This document shows positions 43,033 through 51,786 of a DNA stretch of 64,000 bases, in pieces. The notes under the pieces are model-generated. The model was not told where the DNA came from. It ran no database searches and saw only the letters and a program-made list of their open reading frames with translations. A program made the position numbers and the translations under genes. Within the stretch, counting starts at the first letter, position 1. Each line of letters starts with the position of its first letter. This stretch comes from Sphingobium aromaticiconvertens (GTDB lineage: Bacteria > Pseudomonadota > Alphaproteobacteria > Sphingomonadales > Sphingomonadaceae): contig NZ_JBANRJ010000001.1 of the NCBI RefSeq assembly GCF_037154075.1, positions 4,955,501 to 5,019,500 on the forward strand. The letters are read 5' to 3'.

Positions 43033-43080
43033 TCCGTTCGGGCTGAGCCTGTCACAGTCTCGTCCATCAGCACGAACGGA
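43033..43080. repeat. 14-bp inverted repeat between secB and murJ
   Basis: TCCGTTCGGGCTGA (43033-43046) is the inverted partner of TCAGCACGAACGGA (43067-43080), with one mismatch and a 20-nt spacer; a T-run follows at about 43088-43093. This resembles the short CCGTTCG-GCTGAG intergenic element that I associate with sphingomonad genomes, and it may also end secB transcription. Confidence 0.55.
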
Positions 43081-43095
43081 TAGCGGGGTTTTTCC

Positions 43096-44682
43096 ATGGG
43101 CCTGTTAAGAGCCACCAGCACGATCGGCGGCCTGACGTTGATCAGCCGCATATTGGGCATGGTCCGCGACATGCTGGTCGCGCGCTTTCTGGGCGCGGGG
43201 CTGGCGTCGGACGCCTTTCTGATCGCCTGGCGCCTGCCTAACCTCTTCCGCGCGCTGTTCGCGGAAGGGGCCTTCGCCGCCGTCTTCGTGCCAATGTTCA
43301 ACCGCACGATGGCAGAAGGGGACAAGGCTGATCCGGGCAGTGGCAAGGCGGCGGCGGTCGCCTTTGCCGGGCAGATCCTCTCGGTCCTTTTTCCCTTCCT
43401 TGTCGTCTTCACGCTGCTGATGATGGCGCTCACCGCGCCTGTCGTCTGGGCGATGACCGGCGGCTTCCCCGATGGCGGTCCGGAAAAGTTCGACCTTGCG
43501 GTCAACCTCACCCGCATCACCTTTCCCTATCTGGCCCTCATCAGCATCGTCTCGCTGCTGGGCGGCATATTAAACTCGCTCGACCGTTTCTGGGTGAACG
43601 CGGCAGCGCCGGTGCTGCTCAACATCTGCATGATCGGCGCGGTCCTGTTCTTCCGGGGCGATACGCCGGTCGAGACAAGCTATACCCAGGCCGTCGCCGT
43701 GACGATTTCGGGTCTCATGCAACTGCTCTGGCTCATCTGGGCCTGCCGCCGCGCGGGCGTCACCCTGCGCCTTGGCCTGCCGCGCCTGTCGCCTTCGGTA
43801 AAGCGTCTGCTGGTGCTGATCGGCCCGGCTGCGCTGGGCGCGGGCGCGATCCAGTTCAACCTGTTGATCTCCACCAGCCTCGCCGCGCGTTTCCTTCCGC
43901 AAGGGGCCGTCAGCTATCTTTATTATGCCGATCGCCTCAACCAGTTGCCGCTAGGCCTCATCGGCATCGGCGTCGGCACCGCGATCCTGCCTGCCCTCTC
44001 GCGCCAGATCGGCAGCGGCAATGAGGATGCGGCCAGCCATACCCAGAATCGGGCTATGGAACTGGCGCTGTTCCTTGCCCTTCCCGCCGCCGTCGCGCTC
44101 TGCATTTCCGCCACGCCGCTGATCCGGGGCTTGCTCCAGCATGGCGCCTTCACCGCCGCCGACACGATCGGCGCGGCGGGCGCGCTTGCGGCCTTTGCCG
44201 TGGGCGTCCCGGCCTATGTGCTGATCAAGGTGCTGACGCCGGGCTTCTATGCGCGACAAGATACCAAGACGCCGGTACGCGTCGCCGTCTTCTCAATGCT
44301 GTTCAACCTTGTCGGCAATCTGACGCTCATCTGGCATTTTGGCCATGTCGGCGTCGCCATTTCCACTGCCATCGCCGCCTGGGTCAATGTGCTCATCCTC
44401 TACTGGCTACTACACAGGCGCGGCCAGTTGCGGATGGACGCGCGTTTCCGGGGCAAGGCGTTGCGAATCATCGCGGCGAGCGCGGCGATGGGCGTGGCGC
44501 TTTACTTCCTCAACCCGCTACTCGATCCGCATATGGCCAAGGGGCTGGCAGAACGCGTCATTGCCCTCGCCCTGTTGTGCGGCGTCGGCGGTCTGGTCTA
44601 TGGGGCATCGGCGCTGGCCTTCCGGGCCTACGCCATTTCCGAACTCCGGGCGGCCTTCCGCCGTCCCTCCAGAGCGAGCTGA
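43096..44682 (+). CDS. murJ: Lipid II flippase MurJ (MviN family)
   Basis: A 528-residue polytopic protein with about 13-14 membrane helices. The N-terminal STIGGLTLISRILGMVRDMLVARFLGAG and AWRLPNLFRALFAEGAFAAVFVP are hallmark MurJ segments; the central YLYYADRLNQLPLGLIGIGVGTAILPALSRQ and the helix GAFTAADT..AAGALAAFAVGVPAYVLIKVL follow. It flips lipid II across the inner membrane for peptidoglycan synthesis. trpS begins 7 nt after its stop, so the two are co-transcribed. Confidence 0.96.
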   Translation: MGLLRATSTIGGLTLISRILGMVRDMLVARFLGAGLASDAFLIAWRLPNLFRALFAEGAFAAVFVPMFNRTMAEGDKADPGSGKAAAVAFAGQILSVLFPFLVVFTLLMMALTAPVVWAMTGGFPDGGPEKFDLAVNLTRITFPYLALISIVSLLGGILNSLDRFWVNAAAPVLLNICMIGAVLFFRGDTPVETSYTQAVAVTISGLMQLLWLIWACRRAGVTLRLGLPRLSPSVKRLLVLIGPAALGAGAIQFNLLISTSLAARFLPQGAVSYLYYADRLNQLPLGLIGIGVGTAILPALSRQIGSGNEDAASHTQNRAMELALFLALPAAVALCISATPLIRGLLQHGAFTAADTIGAAGALAAFAVGVPAYVLIKVLTPGFYARQDTKTPVRVAVFSMLFNLVGNLTLIWHFGHVGVAISTAIAAWVNVLILYWLLHRRGQLRMDARFRGKALRIIAASAAMGVALYFLNPLLDPHMAKGLAERVIALALLCGVGGLVYGASALAFRAYAISELRAAFRRPSRAS

Positions 44683-44689
44683 ACCCGAC

Positions 44690-45694
44690 ATGCGCGTCCT
44701 TTCCGGCATCCAGCCGACCGGCAATCTTCACCTTGGCAATTATCTGGGCGCGATCCGCAACTGGGTACGGATGCAGGATGAGATGGATTCGCAAAGCGAG
44801 TGCTTCTTCTTCCTTGCCGACATGCACTCGATCACCGTGGCCGAAGAACCCGCTGCCCGCATTCGCCACGTCCGCGACATGGCGGCGGCCCTGATCGCGG
44901 CGGGCATCGACCCTGATCGCAGCGTGCTGTTCAATCAGGCGCGCGTCCCCGCCCATGCCGAGCTTTGCTGGTTGCTCAATGGCACGGCCCGGATCGGTTG
45001 GCTCAACCGCATGACCCAGTTCAAGGACAAGGCAGGCAAGAACCGCGAAGGCGCTTCGGTCGGCCTCTACGTCTATCCGGTGCTGATGGCCGCCGACGTC
45101 CTTCTGTACCAGGCGACCCATGTGCCTGTGGGCGAAGACCAGAAGCAGCATCTGGAACTCACCCGCGACGTAGCGACGAAGTTCAACGCCGATTTCGGCG
45201 TCGATCTGTTCACCATACCCGATCCGATCATCCCGAAGGAAAGCGCACGGATCATGTCCCTGCGCGACGGCACGGCGAAAATGTCGAAGTCCGACCCGTC
45301 CGATGCGAGCCGCATCAATCTGACCGACGACGATGATGCGATCATGGCGAAGGTGCGCAAAGCCAAGAGCGATCAGGAAATGCTGCCTGAAACGGCGGAG
45401 GGTCTGGCAGGCCGCGCCGAAGCCGCCAATCTCGTCGGCATCTTCGCGACCTTGAGCGGCGAAAGCGCCGACGCGGTATGCGCCCGTTTTGCCGGTCAGG
45501 GGTTCGGCGCGTTCAAGCCCGCGCTGGGGGAAGTGCTGGTCGAATCACTGCGTCCCATCCGCGAGCGGTTCCTGGCCCTGCGCGGTGACGACTCGGCCCT
45601 CGACGCCATTTTGCAAAAGGGCGCGGCTCGTGCCTCGGCAGCGGCAGAGCCGACGCTACGGGCGGCCTATGAAGCGATGGGCCTGATGCGCTGA
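44690..45694 (+). CDS. trpS: Tryptophanyl-tRNA synthetase
   Basis: A 334-residue class I synthetase. ATG 44690 (MRVLSGIQPTGNLHLGNYLG) is the true start; the longer open frame is read-through inside murJ. The HIGH-type motif is HLGNYLG, the KMSKS-type motif AKMSKSDPS, and the tryptophan pocket YPVLMAADVLLY..VPVGEDQKQHLELTRD is intact. It charges tRNA-Trp with tryptophan. I see no attenuator or T-box ahead of it; it is simply co-transcribed with murJ. Confidence 0.97.
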   Translation: MRVLSGIQPTGNLHLGNYLGAIRNWVRMQDEMDSQSECFFFLADMHSITVAEEPAARIRHVRDMAAALIAAGIDPDRSVLFNQARVPAHAELCWLLNGTARIGWLNRMTQFKDKAGKNREGASVGLYVYPVLMAADVLLYQATHVPVGEDQKQHLELTRDVATKFNADFGVDLFTIPDPIIPKESARIMSLRDGTAKMSKSDPSDASRINLTDDDDAIMAKVRKAKSDQEMLPETAEGLAGRAEAANLVGIFATLSGESADAVCARFAGQGFGAFKPALGEVLVESLRPIRERFLALRGDDSALDAILQKGAARASAAAEPTLRAAYEAMGLMR

Positions 45695-45852
45695 CGGATT
45701 TCGGGGGTGCGCGGCGTCTTTCTGGCACAGGAACAGACTCTGTGCGCCCATCCGACGGGTTGATGCGTTCAAACGATGTTCAGTTGCGTTTTGCTATTGC
45801 AGAGCGCAAACATGGCTTCCGGGCCGTAATGCCCGACACAGGACGCGAAACA

Positions 45853-46509
45853 ATGATGAACTTCAAGAAGATAGGCCTTTTCGCGGCGCCCGCACTGGCG
45901 CTGATGGGGCTTTCTGCCTGTGCGACCCCGTTCAAGGCGGATGTCGCCCGTTTCCAGCAGCTTCCTGCGCCGCAGGGGCAAAGCTTCGCGGTCGTCGCCG
46001 ATGATCCGCGCCTGGCGGGCGGGCTGGAGTTTTCCCATTATGCCGATCTGGTAGCGGCGCAACTGGCCCAGACCGGTTATGTGCGCTCCAGCGATCCGGC
46101 AGGCGCCAACCTGATCGTGCGGATGGCCTATGATGTCGACAATGGCCGCGAAAAGGTGCGTAGCACCGGTTTCGGTGGCCCCGGCTTCGGTGGCGGCTTT
46201 GGTCCCTGGGGCGGCGCCTATGGCGGTCGCTGGGGTCGCCCCTGGGGCTATGGCTTCTATGATCCATGGCTGTTCGGCGGTGGCGGCTATAATGATGTCA
46301 GCAGCTACACCGTCTATACCAGCGACCTGTCGTTGAAGATCGACCGTGCCGCCGATGGCCGCCGTCTGTTCGAGGGCAAGGCCAGCGCCCAGTCGCTCAG
46401 CAACAAGCTGACCTATCTGATCCCCAATCTGGTCGACGCGATGTTCGTCAACTTCCCCGGCCAGTCGGGTGAAAATGTGAAGATCACCCTGCCGCCCGAA
46501 AAGCGGTAA
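45853..46509 (+). CDS. DUF4136 lipoprotein with Gly/Tyr-rich insert
   Basis: A 218-residue lipoprotein. ATG 45853 leads into MMNFKKIGLFAAPALALMGLSACATP, with the lipobox LSAC (Cys near residue 24); the open frame upstream to 45742 is not needed. The DUF4136-like domain has VADDPRLAGGLEFSHYADLVAAQLAQTGYV and DLSLKIDRAADGRRLFEGKA. Between them lies an unusual low-complexity stretch (about 107-145) rich in Gly, Trp and Tyr (GFGGGFGPWGG...GYGFYDPW). It is probably periplasmic-facing, attached to the outer membrane. Function unknown. An intrinsic terminator follows. Confidence 0.88.
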   Translation: MMNFKKIGLFAAPALALMGLSACATPFKADVARFQQLPAPQGQSFAVVADDPRLAGGLEFSHYADLVAAQLAQTGYVRSSDPAGANLIVRMAYDVDNGREKVRSTGFGGPGFGGGFGPWGGAYGGRWGRPWGYGFYDPWLFGGGGYNDVSSYTVYTSDLSLKIDRAADGRRLFEGKASAQSLSNKLTYLIPNLVDAMFVNFPGQSGENVKITLPPEKR

Positions 46510-46552
46510 AGCGGTACGACAATAGGCGATGGCTCCCAAGCGCGCCTGAATG

Positions 46553-46586
46553 GCCCGGCAATCCTTCGATTGCCGGGCTTTCTTTT
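46553..46586 (+). terminator. Intrinsic terminator after the DUF4136 gene
   Basis: A perfect 11-bp stem (46553-46563 with 46568-46578), loop CTTC, followed by TTTCTTTT. Confidence 0.92.
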
Positions 46587-46659
46587 AGTTTGCCCATTCA
46601 GGATAGAGCGTCCGCTATCGACCAATTGCGGACATAATCGCTCGACCGTATGAGGGTGC

Positions 46660-46893
46660 ATGGAAGAACCTTGGTTTCGCAGTTATGGGCCAATCATGTT
46701 GCTGCCGATACGTTGGCAAGGTTGGCTCGCGCTCATCGCCACATTCATAATCTTCTTTTCATTTTGTGAGCTTTCGGAGGGCTTGGCGGCCCACCCTGTC
46801 CTATCGGTGGCATGCTTAGTCATCGCTGCGGCAACCGGCATCGCGTTCTTCGTTTTAGCGTTCTGGAAGCTGGACCGGCGCTGGAGAGATTAG
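46660..46893 (+). CDS. Small membrane protein, 77 residues
   Basis: Two hydrophobic helices (about 20-37 and 45-68) follow the short N-terminal MEEPWFRSYGPIMLLPIRWQGW, and the C-terminus is basic (WKLDRRWRD). The layout is that of a small inner-membrane protein of the kind often annotated only as hypothetical. It comes 74 nt after an intrinsic terminator, so it has its own promoter, and converges on the UbiH-type gene. No family is recognised. Confidence 0.65.
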   Translation: MEEPWFRSYGPIMLLPIRWQGWLALIATFIIFFSFCELSEGLAAHPVLSVACLVIAAATGIAFFVLAFWKLDRRWRD

Positions 46894-46940
46894 CGGACCG
46901 TCCGCCTTCCACTCCATCCCGAACGACACGGTCCAGCCGA

Positions 46941-48149
46941 TCAAACCAACTCCCCCGCCAGCAATTTCGGCAACGCGCCGGACTGGCCGCGGGCTTCGGC
47001 CATGAAGCGGTTTTTGAGCATGGGTGTGCGCTGGACTGCTGCCAATCCGGCGCGGCGAACGAGGGAGGGGAGCTTGCCGGGGATGTCGAACAGGCGGACG
47101 AGGCCGTCCATCGCAACGCTGACCGATAGGGTGTCGAGGCTACGCCAGCGCTGGTAGCGGGCGAGCAACTGAGCGTCGCCGGGGTCGAGGCCGAGGCGCA
47201 TCCCTTCCACCAGCACTTCGGTCAGTGCGGCGACGTCGCGGAAGCCGAGGTTGAGGCCCTGCCCGGCGATCGGATGGATAGCGTGGGCGCTGTCGCCGAC
47301 CAGCGCGAGACGGGTGTCGGTGATGCGCGAGGCGTTGTGGAAACCCAACGGGTAACTGGAGCGTGGACCGGCGAGGCTGATCTCTCCCAGGAAGCCTCCC
47401 ATGCGTTTTTGCGCTTCGGCGAGCCATGCCCGCTCACCCAGTTTCAGCATCGCGGGCGCCTGATCCTTTGGCACGGTCCAGACGATCGCGCTGCGCGTGC
47501 CCGGCTGCATCGGCAACAGGGCGAAGGGGCCGCCGGGGTAGAAGATTTCATAAGCCGTGTTGGCGTGTGGAATTTCGTGATCGAGCGCCGACACCATCGC
47601 CATATGAGCATAGTCCCAGCGGGTAGTGGTGATGCCAGCGGCCTCGCGCGTCGGGCTGTTGCGGCCCTCCGCCGCGACCAGCAGGGCGGCGCTGATCGTC
47701 TGGCCGCTGGCGAGGATCAGGGTTACGCCGTCGGCGTTGCGATCCACCGTGGTGGCGCGGTCGGGCTGAAAGCGGGTGAGGCCTGTCGCGTCCTGCGCGG
47801 CCTCCGCCAAGGCCACGCGGAGGGTGCGGTTGGGGAACATGATGCCCATCGCGCCGTCATCCTCGTCCGGCACGAAATCCAGCGCGCCCGGCGCGAGGCC
47901 GTCACTGACCCAGATGCGTTCGATCGGGCAGCCCTTCCCCGCCAGCCGCGCGCCCACGCCGATGGCGTCGAGCATGGCGTTGCTGGTCGAGGAGATGGCC
48001 GAAACGCGACCGTCGAACCCGGCGGCGGTGGTATCGACCGGGTCGGCGGGATCGATCACCGCGCAGCGGACGCCGTGCGTCGTGAGAGCGAGACCAAGGG
48101 TCAGGCCGACAAGGCCGCCCCCCAATATTACGACATCGAAGCGTTGCAT
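46941..48149 (-). CDS. FAD-dependent ubiquinone biosynthesis hydroxylase (UbiH/UbiF/VisC family)
   Basis: A 402-residue flavoprotein monooxygenase. The FAD-binding GxGxxG is DVVILGGGLVGLTLGLAL, the substrate-proximal Asp-Gly segment (about 160-165) is VAAEGRNSPTREAAGI, and the second FAD motif is LALVGDSAHAIHPIAGQGLNLGFRDV (GD...H..P). It hydroxylates the ubiquinone ring in the cytoplasm. Alphaproteobacteria often use a single enzyme such as UbiL for several positions, so I do not assign H, I or F. It lies 49 nt downstream of the exoribonuclease gene and is probably co-transcribed with it. Confidence 0.93.
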   Translation of the reverse strand: MQRFDVVILGGGLVGLTLGLALTTHGVRCAVIDPADPVDTTAAGFDGRVSAISSTSNAMLDAIGVGARLAGKGCPIERIWVSDGLAPGALDFVPDEDDGAMGIMFPNRTLRVALAEAAQDATGLTRFQPDRATTVDRNADGVTLILASGQTISAALLVAAEGRNSPTREAAGITTTRWDYAHMAMVSALDHEIPHANTAYEIFYPGGPFALLPMQPGTRSAIVWTVPKDQAPAMLKLGERAWLAEAQKRMGGFLGEISLAGPRSSYPLGFHNASRITDTRLALVGDSAHAIHPIAGQGLNLGFRDVAALTEVLVEGMRLGLDPGDAQLLARYQRWRSLDTLSVSVAMDGLVRLFDIPGKLPSLVRRAGLAAVQRTPMLKNRFMAEARGQSGALPKLLAGELV

Positions 48150-48198
48150 GGAGGCTCTTCTAGACCTGGTTGTTCCCCAAGGAAAGCGGGCAGGCGGT

Positions 48199-48657
48199 TC
48201 AGGCGAACCCCTCTTCGCGGACGGCGAAGTCGCGCAGCGAGCGGGCGTCGTGCAATGCGTTGTGCGGCACCTTGCTGTTCGCCGCCGTGCTGAAACCCGG
48301 CGTGCGGAGCAGGCGGAAACCCAGCGAGGGGATGTCGACGATCTCGCCTGGCCCCGTCACCAGCAAACCGCAGAAATAGGCGATGTCGTCCGGCCAGTCG
48401 GCGATGATCTCCGGGTCCGGGTCATGGGCGAGATAGCGGGAGATTTCCGCGCCCGCGTCATCGCGCGTCATTTCTTCGCAGAGGCCAGCGGGCACCATGC
48501 GGAGATAAGGGATGACATGGGCCGCGACCCACGGGTGAATCTCGGCGGGCAGAGGCAAGGTCGCGTAAAATTCCTGGTCCCCATATTCGGGGACCAGCGC
48601 GATGCTGAGCAGTTCGCCGCCCGTGCCATTATATTCGGTGTCGAGAAAGTAGCGCAT
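48199..48657 (-). CDS. 3'-5' exoribonuclease-like protein (DEDDh, Rv2179c-like)
   Basis: A 152-residue protein with a minimal RNase-T-like DEDDh fold: MRYFLDTEYNG (Asp and Glu of motif I), DWPDDIAYFCGLL (motif II region with Asp) and HNALHDARSL (the motif III His and Asp). This matches the short exoribonuclease family described for mycobacterial Rv2179c, which trims 3' overhangs of RNA. It is a cytoplasmic, Mg2+-dependent enzyme. It is upstream of the ubiquinone hydroxylase gene and downstream of ilvE on the same strand. Confidence 0.87.
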   Translation of the reverse strand: MRYFLDTEYNGTGGELLSIALVPEYGDQEFYATLPLPAEIHPWVAAHVIPYLRMVPAGLCEEMTRDDAGAEISRYLAHDPDPEIIADWPDDIAYFCGLLVTGPGEIVDIPSLGFRLLRTPGFSTAANSKVPHNALHDARSLRDFAVREEGFA

Positions 48658-48707
48658 GGGGCCAAGCCCTTACAGAGTTGGACGCCCCATGCGAACCTTT
48701 GTTGGGG

Positions 48708-49799
48708 TCAGATGCGGCGAAGCCAGCCTGCGGGGCCTTCGACCGTGCCGCGCTGAATGCCGACCAGCGCGTTGCGCAGAGTCTCCGTCACCAGACCGCC
48801 ATCGCCATTGCCAACGGTGAAGTCACCCTTGACGCTCTTTACCTCGCCGATCGCGGTGACGACCGCCGCCGTGCCGCAGGCGAAGGCTTCGCGCAGATTG
48901 CCACTGGCCGAATCGGCACGCCATTGTTCGAAGCTGTAGGGTTCCTCGCGCACGGTCATGCCCTGCGCCCTTGCCAGCGTGATGATGGAATTGCGGGTGA
49001 TGCCCGGCAATATGGTGCCGCCCAGCGGCGGCGTGACCAGCGAGCCGTCGGCCATGACGAAGAAGACGTTCATGCCGCCCAGTTCCTCGACCCACTTATT
49101 TTCCGCCGAATCGAGGAAGACGACCTGATCGCAGCCATGTTTGCTTGCCTCCGCCTGGGCGATCAGGCTAGCCGCATAGTTGCCGCCGCACTTGGCCGCG
49201 CCGGTGCCGCCGCGTCCCGCACGGGTATAATGTTCCGATACCCAGAGCGAGACGGCCTTCTTGCCGCCCTTAAAATAGGCGCCGGCGGGACTGGCGATGA
49301 CGCAGAAAATATATTCGGCCGCCGGGCGGACGCCCAGGAACGTCTCGCTCGCGAACATGAAGGGGCGCAGGTACAGGCTGCCCTCGCCGCCGGGAATCCA
49401 GTCGGCGTCGATCCGCACCAGTTCTTCGATCGCTTCAAGGAACAGATCCTCGGGGATGACCGGCATCGCCATCCGCTCTGCCGATTCGTTGAAGCGGCGG
49501 GCATTTTCCTCTGGCCGGAACAGAGCGGTGCTGCCGTCGGAGAGGCGATAGGCCTTCATCCCTTCGAAGATTTCCTGGGCATAGTGCAGCACAGCGCAGG
49601 CAGGATCGAGGGTGAAGGGTTCGCGCGGGCCGACGCTGTGGCTGTGCCACCCCTTCCCCTCGCTCCAGCGGATCGTCACCATATGGTCGGTGAAGATGCG
49701 GCCAAAGCCCGGATCTTCCAGCAGTACCGCACGCGCGTCCGCCGCTACAGCCTTGCTGCTGGGGGTGACGACGAAACGCGATGCCTGCTGAACGGTCAT
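48708..49799 (-). CDS. ilvE: Branched-chain amino acid aminotransferase
   Basis: A 363-residue fold type IV PLP enzyme for the last step of valine, leucine and isoleucine synthesis. AAGGAG stands 6 nt before ATG 49799. Motifs: VLHYAQEIFEGMKAYR, the substrate loop YLRPFMFASETFLGVRPAAEY, TGAAKCGGNYAASLIAQAEA with the GGNYA motif, and the GTAAVVTAIGEV segment. The PLP lysine is in the GGNYAAS-adjacent region (AAKCGGNY). It belongs to the longer group II type. It is first in the ilvE-exoribonuclease-UbiH direction. Confidence 0.95.
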   Translation of the reverse strand: MTVQQASRFVVTPSSKAVAADARAVLLEDPGFGRIFTDHMVTIRWSEGKGWHSHSVGPREPFTLDPACAVLHYAQEIFEGMKAYRLSDGSTALFRPEENARRFNESAERMAMPVIPEDLFLEAIEELVRIDADWIPGGEGSLYLRPFMFASETFLGVRPAAEYIFCVIASPAGAYFKGGKKAVSLWVSEHYTRAGRGGTGAAKCGGNYAASLIAQAEASKHGCDQVVFLDSAENKWVEELGGMNVFFVMADGSLVTPPLGGTILPGITRNSIITLARAQGMTVREEPYSFEQWRADSASGNLREAFACGTAAVVTAIGEVKSVKGDFTVGNGDGGLVTETLRNALVGIQRGTVEGPAGWLRRI

Positions 49800-49887
49800 G
49801 GGGAACTCCTTGATGATGGCGGCGCCTATGTCAGATTATTACGTTATAGGCAACATATGTGAAATTTTATTCTATTTTTGGCGCAAT

Positions 49888-50349
49888 TCAGCCGCGCCCG
49901 CGATAGCCGGGGACGTCCTGTGCTGGGAGCCACAAGCCCGCGGGCGGCTCCCCCGACTGCCAGAAAACGTCGATCGGGATGCCGCCACGCGGATACCAGT
50001 AGCCGCCGATCCGCAGCCATATGGGCTTCATTTCCTCGACCAGCCGCTCAGCGATGCCGACCGTGCAATCTTCATGAAAGGCCGCATGGTTGCGGAAGGC
50101 GCCCAGAAACAGCTTCAGGGACTTCGATTCGACGATCGTGGCCGCGGGGGCATAGTCGATCACCAGATGCGCGAAATCGGGCTGGCCCGTCACCGGGCAG
50201 AGCGAGGTAAATTCGGGCGCGGTGAAACGCACCAGATAGGGCCGGCCGGGGCGCGGATTGGGCACATAGTCGAGGGTCGCAGCCTCCGGGCTGGCGGGCA
50301 GCGCGCTGGCCTGGCCCAGATGCAAAGGGGAAGTGATAGGATCAGTCAT
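49888..50349 (-). CDS. queF: NADPH-dependent 7-cyano-7-deazaguanine reductase
   Basis: A 153-residue tunnelling-fold enzyme that reduces preQ0 to preQ1 for queuosine in tRNA. The catalytic Cys is in [15 protein letters not shown] (its neighbour Asp acts as proton donor), the QueF motif is [22 protein letters not shown], and the short length marks the unimodular YkvM type. AGAGGAA precedes the ATG. It is a single gene divergent from the proline-rich protein gene. I see no preQ1 riboswitch. Confidence 0.95.
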   Translation of the reverse strand: MTDPITSPLHLGQASALPASPEAATLDYVPNPRPGRPYLVRFTAPEFTSLCPVTGQPDFAHLVIDYAPAATIVESKSLKLFLGAFRNHAAFHEDCTVGIAERLVEEMKPIWLRIGGYWYPRGGIPIDVFWQSGEPPAGLWLPAQDVPGYRGRG

Positions 50350-50450
50350 GGCGCGTTCCTCTATCCGATCGCACGGCTGATGTCATCGGCCTGCCCATGA
50401 TCCTGTTTGTTCATCTGCCGTTAAGGGGCCGCATTGCTTTCGCGGGCATC

Positions 50451-51671
50451 ATGGGGACACGTTTTACCACCTTGTTGTCGCCGCTGCTGGCGGCCGCCGC
50501 GATCGCACTGCCTGCGCCTGCCGGAGCGCAGGAGGAAGCCGCCCCGCCGCTGCCATCGCTGCCCCGGCCCCAGACCCCGGCCCAACCCTCTCCATCAGAG
50601 CAGCGGCAAGGACCGGAACTGGACGTCTATCGCGACGTGCCGGGGACGGCGCCTGCCCCGACCGCGCCGCCGCCCGTCACAGTCACCACGCCGCCACCCG
50701 TTATTGCCCCGACGCCGGTGCCCGCCCCTAACCGTCAAGCCACAGCGACGCCGCGCACCCAGCCAGAGCGGGTGCCCGAGCGAACCGCACCGCCCGCGGC
50801 ACGGGAGAGCGGGGAGGCGACGCCCAGCCCCGCGCCCGTCGAGACACCACTATCGTCCGGTGAAACCATCGTCGCGCCGCAGACGGGCAATGTCGCCGAA
50901 AGCGCCGCCGCTCCACCCCCGCCAACCACGGCTCCCCCTGCGCCGACCGGCAGGGGGTTGCCGTGGGGCTGGATCGGTGCGGCGCTGGCGATCGTCCTTG
51001 CCGGCGGGATCGCGCTGTTCCTGCGTCGTCGTCCCCGTGACGGGGCAATGGATGAGAGCGATGACGCTGTGCAGGATGTGGGCGCGCCGGAGCCGCTCCG
51101 TCCCTCCCCCCCTGCCCCCAAGCCGCGACCGACGACAACGCCGCAGCCTGCTGCCGAGCGCGCCTGGATCGACGTGGAACTGGCGATCGAGAGCGCCCGC
51201 TATTCGCTGCTGGGGGTGTCGGTCGGCTATCGGCTGACGCTGCGCAACCGGGGCCAAAGCGTGGCGAGCGATATGCTGGTCCACGCCCTGATCGGCAATG
51301 CCGACGCGAACCAGAATGAGCTGCTGCGTGCCTTCTTTGCAGGCACTAAGGGCATGCCCGTCCATTCGGTCGTGTCGCTCGCGCCGGGGCAAACCCAGAT
51401 ATTGACCAACGAATTGCGGCTGGAGCCGGATGCGATCGATCCGCTGGAACTGGACGGTCGACTGCTGCTGGTGCCGCTGATCGGCTTTGACGTCCATTAT
51501 CGCTGGAATGGGGACGGGACACCGGGCAGCGGGCGCACAGGCAGCGCCTTCATCGTCGGGCAGGAGCAGGCACCGCCGACGCAGAAGCTCGCCCCCTTCC
51601 GCTTCGATCAGGGGCCGCGCCAATATCGCGATGTGGGTTGCCGCCGGACGGCGCTTTCGCTGGCCAGCTAG
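50451..51671 (+). CDS. Proline-rich single-span membrane protein of unknown function
   Basis: A 406-residue protein; ATG 50451 gives a signal peptide (MGTRFTTLLSPLLAAAAIALPAPAGAQ), and ATG 50397 is the alternative. After that comes a long Pro/Ala/Thr-rich, probably extended periplasmic region (about 28-180), a membrane helix (WGWIGAALAIVLAGGIALFLRRR, about 185-205), a second Pro-rich linker and a folded C-terminal domain (about 250-400) with WIDVELAIESARYSLLGVSVGYRLTLRNRG. This last part looks like an immunoglobulin-like beta domain in the cytoplasm or across the linker. Function unknown. It precedes the sseA-metC-mscS unit by 115 nt. Confidence 0.75.
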   Translation: MGTRFTTLLSPLLAAAAIALPAPAGAQEEAAPPLPSLPRPQTPAQPSPSEQRQGPELDVYRDVPGTAPAPTAPPPVTVTTPPPVIAPTPVPAPNRQATATPRTQPERVPERTAPPAARESGEATPSPAPVETPLSSGETIVAPQTGNVAESAAAPPPPTTAPPAPTGRGLPWGWIGAALAIVLAGGIALFLRRRPRDGAMDESDDAVQDVGAPEPLRPSPPAPKPRPTTTPQPAAERAWIDVELAIESARYSLLGVSVGYRLTLRNRGQSVASDMLVHALIGNADANQNELLRAFFAGTKGMPVHSVVSLAPGQTQILTNELRLEPDAIDPLELDGRLLLVPLIGFDVHYRWNGDGTPGSGRTGSAFIVGQEQAPPTQKLAPFRFDQGPRQYRDVGCRRTALSLAS

Positions 51672-51672
51672 A

Positions 51673-51716
51673 GCGATTTCCAGTCAGATGGCTTCATCTG
51701 ACGGTTAAGAAATCGC
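51673..51716. repeat. Nested palindrome (Caulobacter/sphingomonad palindromic-element type)
   Basis: The outer arms GCGATTT (51673-51679) and AAATCGC (51710-51716) enclose an inner perfect 8-bp hairpin GTCAGATG/CATCTGAC (51683-51690 with 51695-51702), loop GCTT. It starts 2 nt after the stop of the proline-rich protein gene. The nested design resembles intergenic palindromic elements known from Caulobacter and sphingomonads; no T-run follows. Confidence 0.6.
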
Positions 51717-51786
51717 GGCAAACGTCTAAGCCTTCCCTCGCGCGCCCGGTCGTCTTAAAGGTCAGGCGACGATTTAGGGAGCGCGC

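Noticed and set aside
51672..51786. SAM riboswitch ahead of sseA-metC
   Set aside because: The region is explained by a nested palindrome; I cannot find the SAM-II pseudoknot pattern.
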